From Candidatus Auribacter fodinae (GTDB lineage Bacteria > Auribacterota > Auribacteria > Auribacterales > Auribacteraceae), in contig QZJZ01000096.1 in NCBI GenBank assembly GCA_003599815.1, positions 1 through 64,000 on the forward strand: a DNA stretch of 64,000 nucleotides. Reading direction: 5' to 3'. The notes beneath the pieces were generated by a model, which saw only the letters and a program-made list of their open reading frames with translations, was not told the DNA's origin and searched no databases. Positions 10,401 to 18,316 of the stretch are shown here, piece after piece (within the stretch, counting starts at the first letter, position 1; each line of letters opens with the position of its first letter). A program made the position numbers and the translations under genes.

Positions 10401-11340
10401 CGCTGACATCCCAGTGATAGACATAATCAGTTTCAAGCCCAGTAGCGGTTTCCTCATGAATCACCAGATCATGCGTCGGATCCCAACGATAAATAACGCC
10501 TTGCGCATCACGTGTCTCGCGATAAACGGACTGTTGGCGTGTACCCGACGAATAATCAAACTTAACATATTCGCCTGTGTTGGAATCAAACCAGAGCCTG
10601 ATACCGGTGACCATCGCCTTGCCTTCGTTTTCATTTGCAACCTCAATATAATGACCGTCATTATCCTGAAGGTAGTTTTCACTTCCATCCACCTGAAAAT
10701 ATTTCAGGTTGCCATTTTCATCTCGCTCATAATGATATTCTACCTGAGTAGGTTTGCCATTTGATCCATAGAGGGGTGAAGGATCGGTCAGTGATGGCGT
10801 ATATGTTTCCACATCATCAGGTTTGTTATCGAAATTCATAGTAACTTGGGTTAAAATCCCTTCGTTTTCCGGATCTGCCTCTGTAGTGTAAGTGTAGGAT
10901 ATTTTGGTAAGGTTAGTGGTAATACCAGGGAGGTCAAGCACAGCGACATAGTCATCTATATCACTGCTGGGAACTGGAGGTTGATCCGCAGAAAGGATTT
11001 CATTACGTATATCTTCAGCATCATTATCTACCTCAGCGTCAGTCGATTGGAAAAGAGGGGTTTCCCAACCGATGCCAGGGAGGATATCTGTGCCTTGTGG
11101 TTGATAGGGTTGCTCAGCAGGCTGTTCTTCCTGCTGTGTTGCCTCAGGAGGCGAAATTTCCTCCTGCGGGTACTCCGGCTGCGGCGGACTCTCCTGTTGC
11201 GCAACGACTTTCATTGCGTCATAAAAAAGAAAACATTCAATTAACAGAAGTGAGATAACCTTCATCCAGAAACGTCTGGACCGTGAGGTCCACCACTTCC
11301 ACATTGAGAACGCACCGGTGGAATAATGTAAGTTGTTCAT
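1..11340 (-). CDS. Giant secreted YD/Rhs-like repeat protein, C-terminus beyond left window edge (3780 codons in window)
   Basis: Minus-strand ATG at 11340 preceded by GGGGTGCAATT (SD-like). Reads MNNLHYSTGAFSMWKWWTSRSRRFWMKVISLLLIECFLFYDAMKVVAQQESPPQPEYPQEE (signal-peptide-like, then Pro/Glu-rich). Spot-translated in the same frame near 10.9-10.0 kb, 8.8 kb, 7.4 kb, 6.2 kb, 2.5 kb and at the edge (SATSKTD) with no stop seen. Repeats contain SFDYDSLDRLTSVWD...FYTDGxWEGQVS. The short ORFs listed here are other-frame or antisense noise. Confidence 0.88.
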   Translation of the reverse strand, partial: MNNLHYSTGAFSMWKWWTSRSRRFWMKVISLLLIECFLFYDAMKVVAQQESPPQPEYPQEEISPPEATQQEEQPAEQPYQPQGTDILPGIGWETPLFQSTDAEVDNDAEDIRNEILSADQPPVPSSDIDDYVAVLDLPGITTNLTKISYTYTTEADPENEGILTQVTMNFDNKPDDVETYTPSLTDPSPLYGSNGKPTQVEYHYERDENGNLKYFQVDGSENYLQDNDGHYIEVANENEGKAMVTGIRLWFDSNTGEYVKFDYSSGTRQQSVYRETRDAQGVIYRWDPTHDLVIHEETATGLETDYVYHWDVSGERIEWYEETTLGVTYRFESGEDQNFDGVLGEDLNGNNVLDLDFSEDLNGNGALDLLINEDADNDGFLDVGEDLNGNGQLDTELSEDLNNNNILDKHLNEDFNGNGSLDAEDVNGNGSLDPWILKWVRSVSDEGTTVTYYENGLISRKELPDGTVWWYDYETNQQGTVVVSRLENRNASVEMIDDGGTFKLVVGDENVTVAIVDPGQVSVDGHVISVPANETETSYDLELISGETVTFIFDIHGQLKAQLDGTSPFVIANTKAVIMVDEVSQNGSTIYQKIHHLMQDNVAVKYENGAYSLNLNGSTVTLEIQADGSLKVGNSFVSLGSSLWLSGFGNIMGGADYGLSSSIDGGLTIAVANSGLITIAMLGSEPVTIGYTKAAQVPLSTYYYGNEVLRQDDEGNIIQSIDYTGNNVAVTSYKYEWYNDGSLKRRIIDTNGIVQTYDEDNNLLSVQAGGILTEYLTNGLEHKITYLDTGKTLTYSYEPDVSNVDLVRTKTEVEYDPEYPDANKITIYDFQKNLITSITDRNGNIRMFTYYALGYTEDLNGNGSLDPTYTEDLNGNSQLDIDWDEDTNGNSLLDAGEDINGNGLLDNHVNEDLNGDAFLTADITEDRDNDGQIDTTVISSPTRHVLDYKDWEIAYYIETRSNLAGTNTSVDFVFGALSIKRTLQTPSLTFDASLTDDQMVARGLLSQINQNGQIRNFTYGNMDINGNSKPISTETHPDTPGFELIRAYDESYRTIWQKQGDSITEFTYIGSITEETGKYESGGVIAGKITREYDDNSDIISLTDRNGNVSTFTYDYDGFGNRVNSYETRFSFNGQNLGITTRQFDVEDNLISITDKNGYIKEYTLAYNEQGMNTGSVETDPRYTDLQIVREFDNDGRVISERTLGSGGVERKYVEYQYEIDPFGELRAQIQIELGATYVRTTTRKYNSKGDVTAIYDFNNQVTHYSYAKDIYENITGTVQSHPYNESDFFNTVPQFNFENETYGYVEAVIDNGILTNYIYNLTDSGEKGNRLIRVVQYADTTTAKPMSAIDYINGEIWAYTYNGSNQLEHARVYDLQRSGTAGALKRTITYNTSNGHITAIESGDDYVTNIVYSGDVIQSAEVRHQSASGDLVRTVEFNASGQVYRVAVYNASGTAERWLQYSYRTVNNLGNYQAGGTYSVIDSITEYNNPDYADEHRTRQITHPSQSGENLPFTSMMQFSIYRIFENNVARQLKSERTFNKENDLISYIDEDGVITSFEYEKDAIGNNSVIRETSSKYSGTVEREYNTEGQVVSSTARNGFVTNYANVLDDEGRLSSIQETMPDFPDALTVRSYDGEGRVTSINQNGIEFAYSYELDSLGNIVRSFETNADFPASVTTRAFNVLNNALSSVTDQNGNVTDYLYNQAEKLDKTELYLKDNLSSPKRYTLYYTSGLEEGRVTEIQDNDGAVVRSFTYEFDSFGSMRKSVELDGPTDGLFPGYRLEREFNVNTGSLVALSDHSGRVLSYNYDNANRLASTADNRGNVTTFYTVGQALGQIDSLSDAAGPVSTFTYEFDTLGNISRSFESAAGFSAAITTRAFSSNGNLNTVTARDGSVSSFHYINNDVLESTEDDSNNVTYYYTDGESTGQAEKTVSNGEDQSYFSYEFDTASVLQRSFETNAQFPAAITTRAFNTVGNLDTITTPRGRVSSFYYDNTVLSSILDDRGNRTDFYLTGQPKGQVSELHDNDGLQTQFSYEFDSRGTMLRSFESDSDYSAAITTRQFNTANGNLATSTDKNGLATSYYYNVQDVLESVLDANNNLSILYTDGSAEGQVKERSDSSGLVSSFTYEFDSLGTMQASYETNGVFPSAISTRAFNVTNDTIESLTDKNGVVTSFYYVDEDVLSSIVDTEGSVTTFYTAGDAEGQAAQTSRFDRLTSAFSYEFDTATGNILASFETNGQHPDWFTTRRFEQVSGNVQTSTSPSGQVTSFHYDGQILNSVVDDRDRVTNFYTSGLAKGQVSQTSAPAGLISAYSYEFDSLGNIQRSFETQYGIDGRFTTRAFNVTNGTVETSTDRFGSVSSFDYDSQERLVSVWDSKNSVTRFYTGGVWEGQVSQTSRNDALTAVYSYELVGGTVSRSFETARGIDGRFTTRAFNTETGNIATSTNQYGRVSSFAYDAFDRVVSVWDSRSNVTAFYIDGAWEGQVSTTSKDDALTAAYSYELVDGDVVRSFETSRGIDGRFTTRAFNTETGNIATSTDRFGAITSFYYDTLDRLVSVADEQNRITKFYTDGASEGQVWQTSKNDGLLASYTYELESGEVVRSFETARGIDGRFTTRAFNTETGNIATSTDRFGGVTSFDYDSVAALISVWDSQSNVTKFYIDGVWEGQVSETSKTNELTAVFAYEMESGDVVRSFETTRGVAGRYTTRAFNTATGNIATSTDRFGKVSSFDYDTIDRLVSVWDEGNAVTKFYTDGDWEGQVSETSKNDNVTAVFSYEITNGDVVRSFETSRGIDGRFTTRAFDTDTGNIATSTDRFGGVTSFDYDSADRLVSVWDTQNNVTKFYTDGTWEGQVSQTSKNDYLSAAFSYEVDSGDVVRSFETTRGEAGKYTTRAFNTATGNIATSTDVKGRVSSFDYDSIDRLMSVWDTKKNVTKFYTDGDWEGQVSATSDETGLTAVFSYELVSGDVVRSFETEKGIIGRYTTRAFNTDTGNVATSTDRYGKVSSFDYDSLDRLTSVWDKNNNITKFYVDGEWESQVKETSKNSDLMAVFSYEIQNETMLYSYETQYGVAGRFTTRAFNTETENIASSTDRFGNVSSYDYDTIDRLVSVWDTNNAVTKFYTGGEWDGQVMASSKNDILTAAFSYEMVSGDIVRSFETARGIDGRFTTRAFNTDTGNIATSTDRFGKVSSYYYDSVDRLLSVIDSRNNVTSFYTDGIWEGQVSGTSKNGNLLSAFSYEMVSGDIVRSFETERGIDGRFTTRAFNTETGNIETSTDRFGSVSSFAYDSFDRITSIWDSRNGVTHFYTDGVWEGQVSEISKNNILTAVYSYELESGDVSRSFETARGIDGRFTTRAFNTESGNIATSTDQFGKVSSFDYDSSDRLISIWDAQNNVTKFYTDGIWEGQVSATSKTDTLTSAFSYEMESGTVVRSFETARGVDGRFTTRAFNTDTGNIATSTDRFNNVSSFDYDNIDRLISIWDEQNAITHFYTDGTWEGQVSDTSKNGALISVFSYELVSGDVSRSFETARGIDGRFTTRAFNTESGNINTSTDQFGKVSSFAYNSADSLVSIWDAQNNVTKFYTDGDWEGQVSATSKTDTLTAAFSYEMVSGDVVRSFETTRGVTGRYTTRAFNTATGNIATSTDRFNNVSSFDYDSIDRLISIWDEQNSITRFYTDGIWEGQVSDISKNDILMSVFSYELESGDVVRSFETARGIDGRFTTRAFNTESGNIDTSTDQFGKVSSFAYNSADSLVSIWDAQNNVTKFYTDGDWEGQVSATSKTD
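4440..6600 (-). repeat. Diverged continuation of the YD-type repeats with codon-sized length changes
   Basis: Anchor persists at about 4442, 4721, 5000, 5279 (279-bp steps) and about 5552, with decreasing similarity. Confidence 0.75.
8545..8781 (-). other. Second EF-hand/dockerin-like repeat block inside the YD giant
   Basis: In-frame translation: GYTEDLNGNGSLDPTYTEDLNGNSQLDIDWDEDTNGNSLLDAGEDINGNGLLDNHVNEDLNGDAFLTADITEDRDNDGQIDTT. Confidence 0.8.
10030..10335 (-). other. Calcium-binding EF-hand/dockerin-like repeat block inside the YD giant
   Basis: In-frame translation: GEDLNGNNVLDLDFSEDLNGNGALDLLINEDADNDGFLDVGEDLNGNGQLDTELSEDLNNNNILDKHLNEDFNGNGSLDAEDVNGNGSLD (DxNxNGxxD loops). Confidence 0.8.
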
Positions 11341-12123
11341 AATTGCACCCCTCTGCTTATGAAATATTTATGAAAATTTGTATACGTAAGTTCACGGATT
11401 AACGACCTAAAAAAAACACAAAAAATCCCCATAACTCGCATCTTTTGAGTATAGGAGTCCTTCCGATTTTTGATCATAGTCAAAAATATCCTGCTTATTA
11501 TCAACTATTTATATACACTATGGCGCTATATACAACAGTAGCGTCAGATTAATAAACACTTTTTCTATCTCAACCACACAATCAAACTATATCTAAATAT
11601 ATACACCGTAAAAACCTGTGAGTCAAATCGCACGCTCTCAAAGCGATTGTTCCCTGAACATAAAAACCCTAAATGTTGAATTCAATATTCAACTTTGCAA
11701 CTCATAACATTTCTAACTGAGAACTAGTATTTAGAACACCTTCCCCAGCTATTTATTACAAAAAAATATCCAACAATCAAAATATATACCAGCTACAATA
11801 TCTTTTTATAGAGTATATCGACACAAACACAAAAATCCTTCACACAAATTGAGAGATATAGCCTGTGACCAGTTGCTTTTCAAAGGAGAGCTTTACCAAA
11901 TGCACCATTTTTTACGACACAAAACACCGGCAAAGGAAGATTGACAACCCGAATTTTGAAATTATTTCGCACAATCAATGAAAGTTATTCGTTTTTGTCT
12001 GAATATTATAATATGTTTTATAAAAATATAAAATAATAAAAGTACATTTTATATTAATTTCATCATTTTTTTACTAAAAATTCAATAAACACGTGAAAAA
12101 CAAACACTAAAAACTATTTTTTC

Positions 12124-12152
12124 TTGATAAACTTCTTTTTTTTCAGTATACT
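12124..12152 (+). promoter_or_regulatory. Predicted sigma70-type promoter upstream of gltB
   Basis: TTGATA (12124-12129), 17-nt spacer, TATACT (12147-12152). Confidence 0.6.
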
Positions 12153-12296
12153 ATTGTTCCCAAAATAAATACAGCTATGAGCACAACTCACTGAAAATAA
12201 CAAAAGATAAATAAAAACTGCATCATACAGTTATACTTTTCATGATTTTACACTGTTTTTCGAATATAGCAAAGGTAATAAAAAAGGAGTATATGT

Positions 12297-15200
12297 GTGA
12301 ACATAAAAAAATGGGTCGAGAAAAACAAATCTCTCTACGATCCTCAGTTCGAGCATGACAACTGCGGTGTGGCTTTTGTAGCAAACATTGATGGGCACAA
12401 AAGCCATGAAATCGTGGAAAAAGGGCTTCAGGTTCTGTTACACCTTGTACATCGCGGCGCTGTTGGCGGCGATGACAAAACAGGTGACGGAGCTGGGTTA
12501 TTATCACAAATCCCTCACGAATTCTTTGTCAGGGAAACAAAAACCCTGAATATAATACTTCCCGATGCAGGAAAATACGGCGTAGGAATGTTTTTTCTCC
12601 CTCAGGACAATAATAAACGTGAGAATCTGACAAAAAAGCTGGAGGAGATTATCACTGCTCGCGGATTTAAAGTACTTGGCTGGAGAGATGTTCCATTCAG
12701 GTCAGATTGTCTAGGAGAATTCGCGTTAAGCTCTATGCCAGTAATTCAACAGTTATTTATTGATAATAAGGGTTTAGCTGGTGACGAGCTTGAACGCCAG
12801 TTATACGTCCTCAGAAGGATTCTTGAAAATACCGCACATGCCATGGGCATTGATTTTGACGAATTTTATGTCTGCAGTCTTTCTGCTCGAACTATCGTAT
12901 ATAAAGGCATGTTCACCGCTCATCAGATGAACGAATTCTATCCTGACCTTCATGACAAAAGGTATGTCACAGCTATGGCTATTGTACACCAGCGCTTCAG
13001 TACCAATACCTTTCCGTCATGGCCATTAGCCCAGCCGTTCAGGTACCTTGCGCACAACGGAGAAATCAATACTCTGCGCGGCAATATTAACAGAATGAAA
13101 GCACGTGAATCCCAGATGAAATCAGAGTTATTCGGAGATGATATTTCCGAACTCTTCCCTATCATTCAGGCATTCGGAAGTGACTCAGCCTGTGTTGATA
13201 ATGCATTTGAACTCCTTGTTAATGGCGGCAGGTCGGTTGAGCATTCCATGATGATGATGGTACCTGAAGCTTTTGGTGTCAAATACCATATGAGCCAGGA
13301 TAAACGCGCTTTTTATGAATATCATACAACTATTATGGAACCATGGGACGGCCCGGCCGCTCTGGTATTTAGCGATGGACGAAAAATCGGCGCTGTTCTC
13401 GACCGCAACGGGCTTCGTCCGGCACGCTATGTAGTCACAAAAGACAACTTTGTTGTTCTGGCATCTGAAGTAGGCGTGTTGACTTTTCCGCCTGAAGATA
13501 TTTTGCAGAAAGGACGATTGACTCCAGGCAAAATGTTTCTTGTTGACCTTGAAGAAGGACGAATTGTCAGCGATCAGGAAATTAAATCACAGGTATCACG
13601 AAGCAAACCATATCGGCGCTGGCTCGAAAAAAACAGAATTGAACTGCGCGGACTATTAGATGCTCCGCAACAAGTTGACCCGCATCATGATACAATTTTT
13701 GTACGCCAGACATCATTTGGATACACCCGTGAAGACCTCACCTTTATTTTAGCTCCCATGGCAATCAATGGGCAGGAACCGGTGGGGTCTATGGGAACAG
13801 ACACTCCCCTTGCTGTTTTGTCGAAGGAACCTCAATTATTATTCTGGTATTTCAAACAATTATTCGCACAGGTTACCAACCCTGCTATTGATCCATATCG
13901 CGAGTCACTTGTTATGTCACTGATGAGTTTTGTCGGGCAGGAACGCAATATACTTGATGAAACGCCTGAACATTGCAAACAGCTGAAATTATATCATCCT
14001 ATATTGTCAAACGATGATGTCCCAAAAATCCTGAACGCTTCATCAAAAGGTATTCAAACAGCTGTTCTGCCGATGTTGTTTGACCCGACAAAAGGTGTGG
14101 AATCTCTTGAAAAAGCTATCGATAATTTATGCAAGCTGGCGGCGCAAAAGGTTGATGAAGGCAACAACATCCTGATTTTAAGCGACAGGATGGTTGACGC
14201 AAACAACGCGCCTATACCCTGCCTTCTTGCCACATCCGCTGTGCACAATTACCTGATTAATTGCGGTAAAAGAATGCAGACCGGCCTTGTTGTGGAAACA
14301 GGTGAGGCCCGTGATGTTATGCATTTCGCTCTTCTGATCGGTTTTGGTGCAAGCGCAATCAACCCGTATCTGGCGTTTGAAACCCTTTCCGATATGATAA
14401 AAGAAGGCATGCTTCCTTCTGGAGTAGATCAGGAAACCGCTATCGATAATTATGTTAATGCCCTCAAAAAAGGGTTGTTAAAAATTTTCTCTAAAATGGG
14501 GATTTCAACCTTACGGAGCTATAGAGGCGCTATCATATTCGAAGCTATCGGATTATCCAAAGACCTGATAAACAAATACTTTCCGGGGACTGTGTCGCGT
14601 ATTTCAGGAATAGACCTTAACATCATTGCACAGGAAGCGGTACTGCGTCACCGCAAAGCGTATCCGTTATCAGGAATATCGCCAAAACTGCTTGAGCTGG
14701 GTGGACAATACCATTACCGCCACAACACCGAACACCACCTCCTGACTCCAAAGGTCGTTGCAACGCTTCAGCACGCGGTTGTGAAAAACGATTATACTAT
14801 ATATAAAGATTACGCCCGTCAGGTGAATGACCAGAGCCAGAAACAACATACTTTACGCGGCCTTTTCAAATTCAGGAAAAACACGCCAATTCCTCTTACT
14901 AAAGTTGAATCCGTTGAAAAAATTGTTACCCGTTTTTCAACGGGCGCAATGTCGTACGGTTCAATCAGCCGTGAAGCGCATGAAACACTGGCTATCGCGA
15001 TGAACCGTCTAGGCGGCAAGAGCAACACGGGCGAAGGCGGCGAGGATGAACGGCGGTTTGTACCGATGCCGAACGGCGATTCCACAAACAGCGCGATCAA
15101 ACAAGTCGCTTCAGGGCGATTTGGAGTGACGATCAACTATCTGGTTCATTCCAATGAGTTACAAATTAAAGTTGCGCAGGGAGCAAAACCCGGCGAGGGT

Positions 15201-16853
15201 GGGCAGTTACCCGGACATAAGGTTGACGAGACCATTGCAAAAACCCGTCATTCCACGCCGGGAGTGACACTTATATCGCCTCCGCCGCATCATGACATTT
15301 ATTCGATTGAAGATCTGGCACAACTAATTCACGACCTTAAAAACTCCAATCCTTCCGCGCGTATTTCTGTTAAGCTGGTAGCTGAAGTGGGTGTCGGAAC
15401 TATTGCCGCAGGTGTGGCAAAAGCAAAGTCAGATATGGTTCTTATCAGCGGTTATGATGGAGGAACCGGCGCTTCACCGATTTCATCCATCAAACATGCC
15501 GGAATACCCTGGGAATTAGGACTGGCGGAAACCCACCAGACACTGGTGCTGAACAGCTTGAGAGACAGAATACGAGTTCAGGTTGATGGAAAACTGTCGA
15601 CAGGGCGCGATCTCGCTGTGGCTATATTGCTTGGCGCAGAAGAGTTTGGTTTCTCTACCATGCCGTTAATCGCTATGGGATGTATCATGATGAGAAAATG
15701 CCATCTGAATACCTGTCCTGTCGGTATTGCTACGCAGGACAAAGATTTACGCAAAAAATTTCATGGCAAGCCTGAATACGTTGTGAATTTTATGCGGTTT
15801 ATCGCTATGGAACTGCGAGAAATTATGGCAGAACTCGGTTTTCGAACAGTCGATGAGATGATAGGGCAGGTTTCCAAACTTGAGGTGGACAACGCTATCT
15901 CGCACTGGAAATCAAAAGGGCTTGATTTCAGCGCCTTACTTGCAGACGTGTCTAAAACCATGAAAAAACCCGTCCTGCGCTGTATTCGCTCGCAAGATCA
16001 TCAGCTTGAATTAAGCCTTGATAAAGAACTGCTAAAAAAATGCAGTACAGCCATTGAATCTAAAACACCGGTACATTTTGAATCAGAGATTCATAATTAT
16101 AACCGTACAGTAGGTACAATGCTGAGCAGTGCCATTGCAAAAAAATATGGATCAGATGGTTTGCCGCCTGATACAATTCATATTAAATTTAAGGGATCCG
16201 CAGGACAAAGTTTCGGAGCCTTCCTGTCAAAGGGTGTTACGTTTGAACTTGCGGGCGACACCAATGACTATCTGGGAAAAGGGATGTCCGGCGGCCGTAT
16301 TATAGTATACCCACCTAAAGAGTCTCCGTTTAAATCATATGAAAATATTATTATCGGGAATACAGTGCTCTATGGCGCAACCTCTGGTGAAATATTCGTT
16401 GCCGGTGTAGCCGGGGAACGCTTTGCCGTCCGTAATAGCGGAGCAGTTGCTGTTATCGAAGGAGTAGGAGATCATGGCTGTGAATACATGACTGGCGGAG
16501 TAGTTGTTGTGCTGGGAGAAACCGGCCGTAACTTTGCCGCAGGTATGAGCGGCGGGATCGCTTTCGTATATGATAAGAGCCATCTCTTTGACACACTATG
16601 CAATCTTGACATGGTCGATATAGAAAACGTCGTTGAGAAGACCGATATCGACTTGCTCCGGTCTCTCATAAAACGTCACGCGCAATATACCGGAAGCAGT
16701 TACTCAAAAGAAATTCTCGACACTTTTGAAGAAAAACTTCCGTATTTTGTAAAAGTTATGCCTATTGAATACAGGCGTGCGCTTAAACGTCTGGAGGAAC
16801 AGGCAAATAGAAATGATGATACTACGTCTGTAACTGAGGAGGTATTTAGATAA
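12297..16853 (+). CDS. gltB: Glutamate synthase large subunit
   Basis: 1518 aa; short propeptide before CGVAFVAN (Ntn amidotransferase Cys), HRGAVGGDDKTGDGAG, FMN-domain motifs, CIMMRKCHLNTCPVGIATQ (3Fe-4S), C-terminal GXGXG-type region. AAGGAG SD before GTG start. Confidence 0.97.
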   Translation: MNIKKWVEKNKSLYDPQFEHDNCGVAFVANIDGHKSHEIVEKGLQVLLHLVHRGAVGGDDKTGDGAGLLSQIPHEFFVRETKTLNIILPDAGKYGVGMFFLPQDNNKRENLTKKLEEIITARGFKVLGWRDVPFRSDCLGEFALSSMPVIQQLFIDNKGLAGDELERQLYVLRRILENTAHAMGIDFDEFYVCSLSARTIVYKGMFTAHQMNEFYPDLHDKRYVTAMAIVHQRFSTNTFPSWPLAQPFRYLAHNGEINTLRGNINRMKARESQMKSELFGDDISELFPIIQAFGSDSACVDNAFELLVNGGRSVEHSMMMMVPEAFGVKYHMSQDKRAFYEYHTTIMEPWDGPAALVFSDGRKIGAVLDRNGLRPARYVVTKDNFVVLASEVGVLTFPPEDILQKGRLTPGKMFLVDLEEGRIVSDQEIKSQVSRSKPYRRWLEKNRIELRGLLDAPQQVDPHHDTIFVRQTSFGYTREDLTFILAPMAINGQEPVGSMGTDTPLAVLSKEPQLLFWYFKQLFAQVTNPAIDPYRESLVMSLMSFVGQERNILDETPEHCKQLKLYHPILSNDDVPKILNASSKGIQTAVLPMLFDPTKGVESLEKAIDNLCKLAAQKVDEGNNILILSDRMVDANNAPIPCLLATSAVHNYLINCGKRMQTGLVVETGEARDVMHFALLIGFGASAINPYLAFETLSDMIKEGMLPSGVDQETAIDNYVNALKKGLLKIFSKMGISTLRSYRGAIIFEAIGLSKDLINKYFPGTVSRISGIDLNIIAQEAVLRHRKAYPLSGISPKLLELGGQYHYRHNTEHHLLTPKVVATLQHAVVKNDYTIYKDYARQVNDQSQKQHTLRGLFKFRKNTPIPLTKVESVEKIVTRFSTGAMSYGSISREAHETLAIAMNRLGGKSNTGEGGEDERRFVPMPNGDSTNSAIKQVASGRFGVTINYLVHSNELQIKVAQGAKPGEGGQLPGHKVDETIAKTRHSTPGVTLISPPPHHDIYSIEDLAQLIHDLKNSNPSARISVKLVAEVGVGTIAAGVAKAKSDMVLISGYDGGTGASPISSIKHAGIPWELGLAETHQTLVLNSLRDRIRVQVDGKLSTGRDLAVAILLGAEEFGFSTMPLIAMGCIMMRKCHLNTCPVGIATQDKDLRKKFHGKPEYVVNFMRFIAMELREIMAELGFRTVDEMIGQVSKLEVDNAISHWKSKGLDFSALLADVSKTMKKPVLRCIRSQDHQLELSLDKELLKKCSTAIESKTPVHFESEIHNYNRTVGTMLSSAIAKKYGSDGLPPDTIHIKFKGSAGQSFGAFLSKGVTFELAGDTNDYLGKGMSGGRIIVYPPKESPFKSYENIIIGNTVLYGATSGEIFVAGVAGERFAVRNSGAVAVIEGVGDHGCEYMTGGVVVVLGETGRNFAAGMSGGIAFVYDKSHLFDTLCNLDMVDIENVVEKTDIDLLRSLIKRHAQYTGSSYSKEILDTFEEKLPYFVKVMPIEYRRALKRLEEQANRNDDTTSVTEEVFR

Positions 16854-16854
16854 T

Positions 16855-18312
16855 ATGGCTAAACCAACGGGTTTTAAAGAATATAAACGCGAAGAACCGT
16901 CAAAACAGACGGTACAGGAGCGTATCCAGCATTATAATGAATTTGTAAAACCATTGCCTCCTGAAAAATTGACGCAACAGGCCGCTCGGTGCATGGATTG
17001 CGGAATCCCCTACTGTCATGGTTATGGCTGTCCGCTTGGCAACTTAATACCGGACTGGAACGATATGGTATATCAGGGCCGTTGGAAAGAGGCTCTTGAT
17101 CTTCTGCACGCGACAAATAATTTTCCGGAATTTACCGGTAAAATTTGCCCTGCTCCCTGTGAATGTGCATGCACGTTAGCGATTAACAATGATCCTGTCA
17201 GCATTAAACTGATAGAGATGACTATTATTGAGCATGGCTGGGCTGAAGGATGGGTAACTCCTATTCAGCCAAAAAACGAAACAGGCAAAAAGGTGGCAGT
17301 TGTCGGGTCGGGCCCCGCAGGGCTTGCCGCCGCACAGCAACTTCGCCGTGCCGGACATACAGTGACACTTTTTGAAAAAGCTGACAGGATGGGCGGATTA
17401 CTCCGATATGGCATTCCTGACTTTAAATTGGAAAAATGGTTAATCGACCGCCGGTTAAAGCAAATGGAAGAAGAAGGTGTTATCTTCGAAACAAGCGTTG
17501 ATGTCGGGTACGATATTTCCGCCAAATACCTCACACAACGTTTTGACGCTATCTGTATTACCAGCGGCGCGCGTGTACCTCGCGACCTGACTGTTGAAGG
17601 ACGTGAACTTGGAGGAATCCATTTTGCCATGGACTTTCTCACCCAGCAGAATAAAATAAATGCCGGTGATAAAATAGATGAATCAAAACGAATGATCGCC
17701 AAAGATAAAGTTGTTGTTGTCATCGGCGGCGGCGATACCGGCTCAGACTGCGTAGGAACATCTATCAGGCATGGCGCCAAGAAAGTGTATCAGTTTGAGT
17801 TACTGCCTCAGCCGCCGGAACAGCCGAATATGGTTAATCCTGACTGGCCGTACTGGCCGATAATTATGCGTACATCCACATCACATCAGGAAGGATGTGA
17901 ACGGCGATGGAGCATCATGACTCAGAAATTTTCAGGAAACAAAACCGTTCAGAAGCTTCATGCCGTGGAACTTCAATGGTCTGAACCGGATGAAAACGGG
18001 CGTCGAAAAATGGATCCTATTCCAGGAACTGAATTTTCTTTAGATGTTGATCTTGTCTTACTCGCTATGGGATTTATTCATCCTGAGCACGGCCCATTGG
18101 AAAAAGACCTTGGATTATTGATTGATAATCGCGGCAACATTAAAGTAAACAACAAATACCAGACCAGCGTTGAAAATGTTTTTGCTTCGGGCGATTCAGT
18201 AATGGGAGCTTCACTCGTAGTGAAGGCTATAGCTCAGGGACGTGAAATGGCGCGTTGTATTGATGAATACCTGATGGGGTATTCGGAACTTCCATCAACC
18301 GGAAACGTTTAA
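16855..18312 (+). CDS. gltD: Glutamate synthase small subunit
   Basis: 485 aa; CMDCGIPYCHGYGCPLGNLIPDWND, CPAPCECACT, VAVVGSGPAGLAAAQQL, VVVIGGGDTGSDCVGT; adjacent to gltB. Confidence 0.97.
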   Translation: MAKPTGFKEYKREEPSKQTVQERIQHYNEFVKPLPPEKLTQQAARCMDCGIPYCHGYGCPLGNLIPDWNDMVYQGRWKEALDLLHATNNFPEFTGKICPAPCECACTLAINNDPVSIKLIEMTIIEHGWAEGWVTPIQPKNETGKKVAVVGSGPAGLAAAQQLRRAGHTVTLFEKADRMGGLLRYGIPDFKLEKWLIDRRLKQMEEEGVIFETSVDVGYDISAKYLTQRFDAICITSGARVPRDLTVEGRELGGIHFAMDFLTQQNKINAGDKIDESKRMIAKDKVVVVIGGGDTGSDCVGTSIRHGAKKVYQFELLPQPPEQPNMVNPDWPYWPIIMRTSTSHQEGCERRWSIMTQKFSGNKTVQKLHAVELQWSEPDENGRRKMDPIPGTEFSLDVDLVLLAMGFIHPEHGPLEKDLGLLIDNRGNIKVNNKYQTSVENVFASGDSVMGASLVVKAIAQGREMARCIDEYLMGYSELPSTGNV

Positions 18313-18316
18313 TACA

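Noticed and set aside
1435-11244. The small ORFs in the track over the YD gene
   Set aside because: They are out-of-frame or antisense to one long open minus frame, and have low-complexity, non-protein-like compositions.
11340-12297. A mobile element or prophage boundary in the AT-rich intergenic region
   Set aside because: No transposase, integrase, terminal inverted repeats or target-site duplications seen anywhere in the window.
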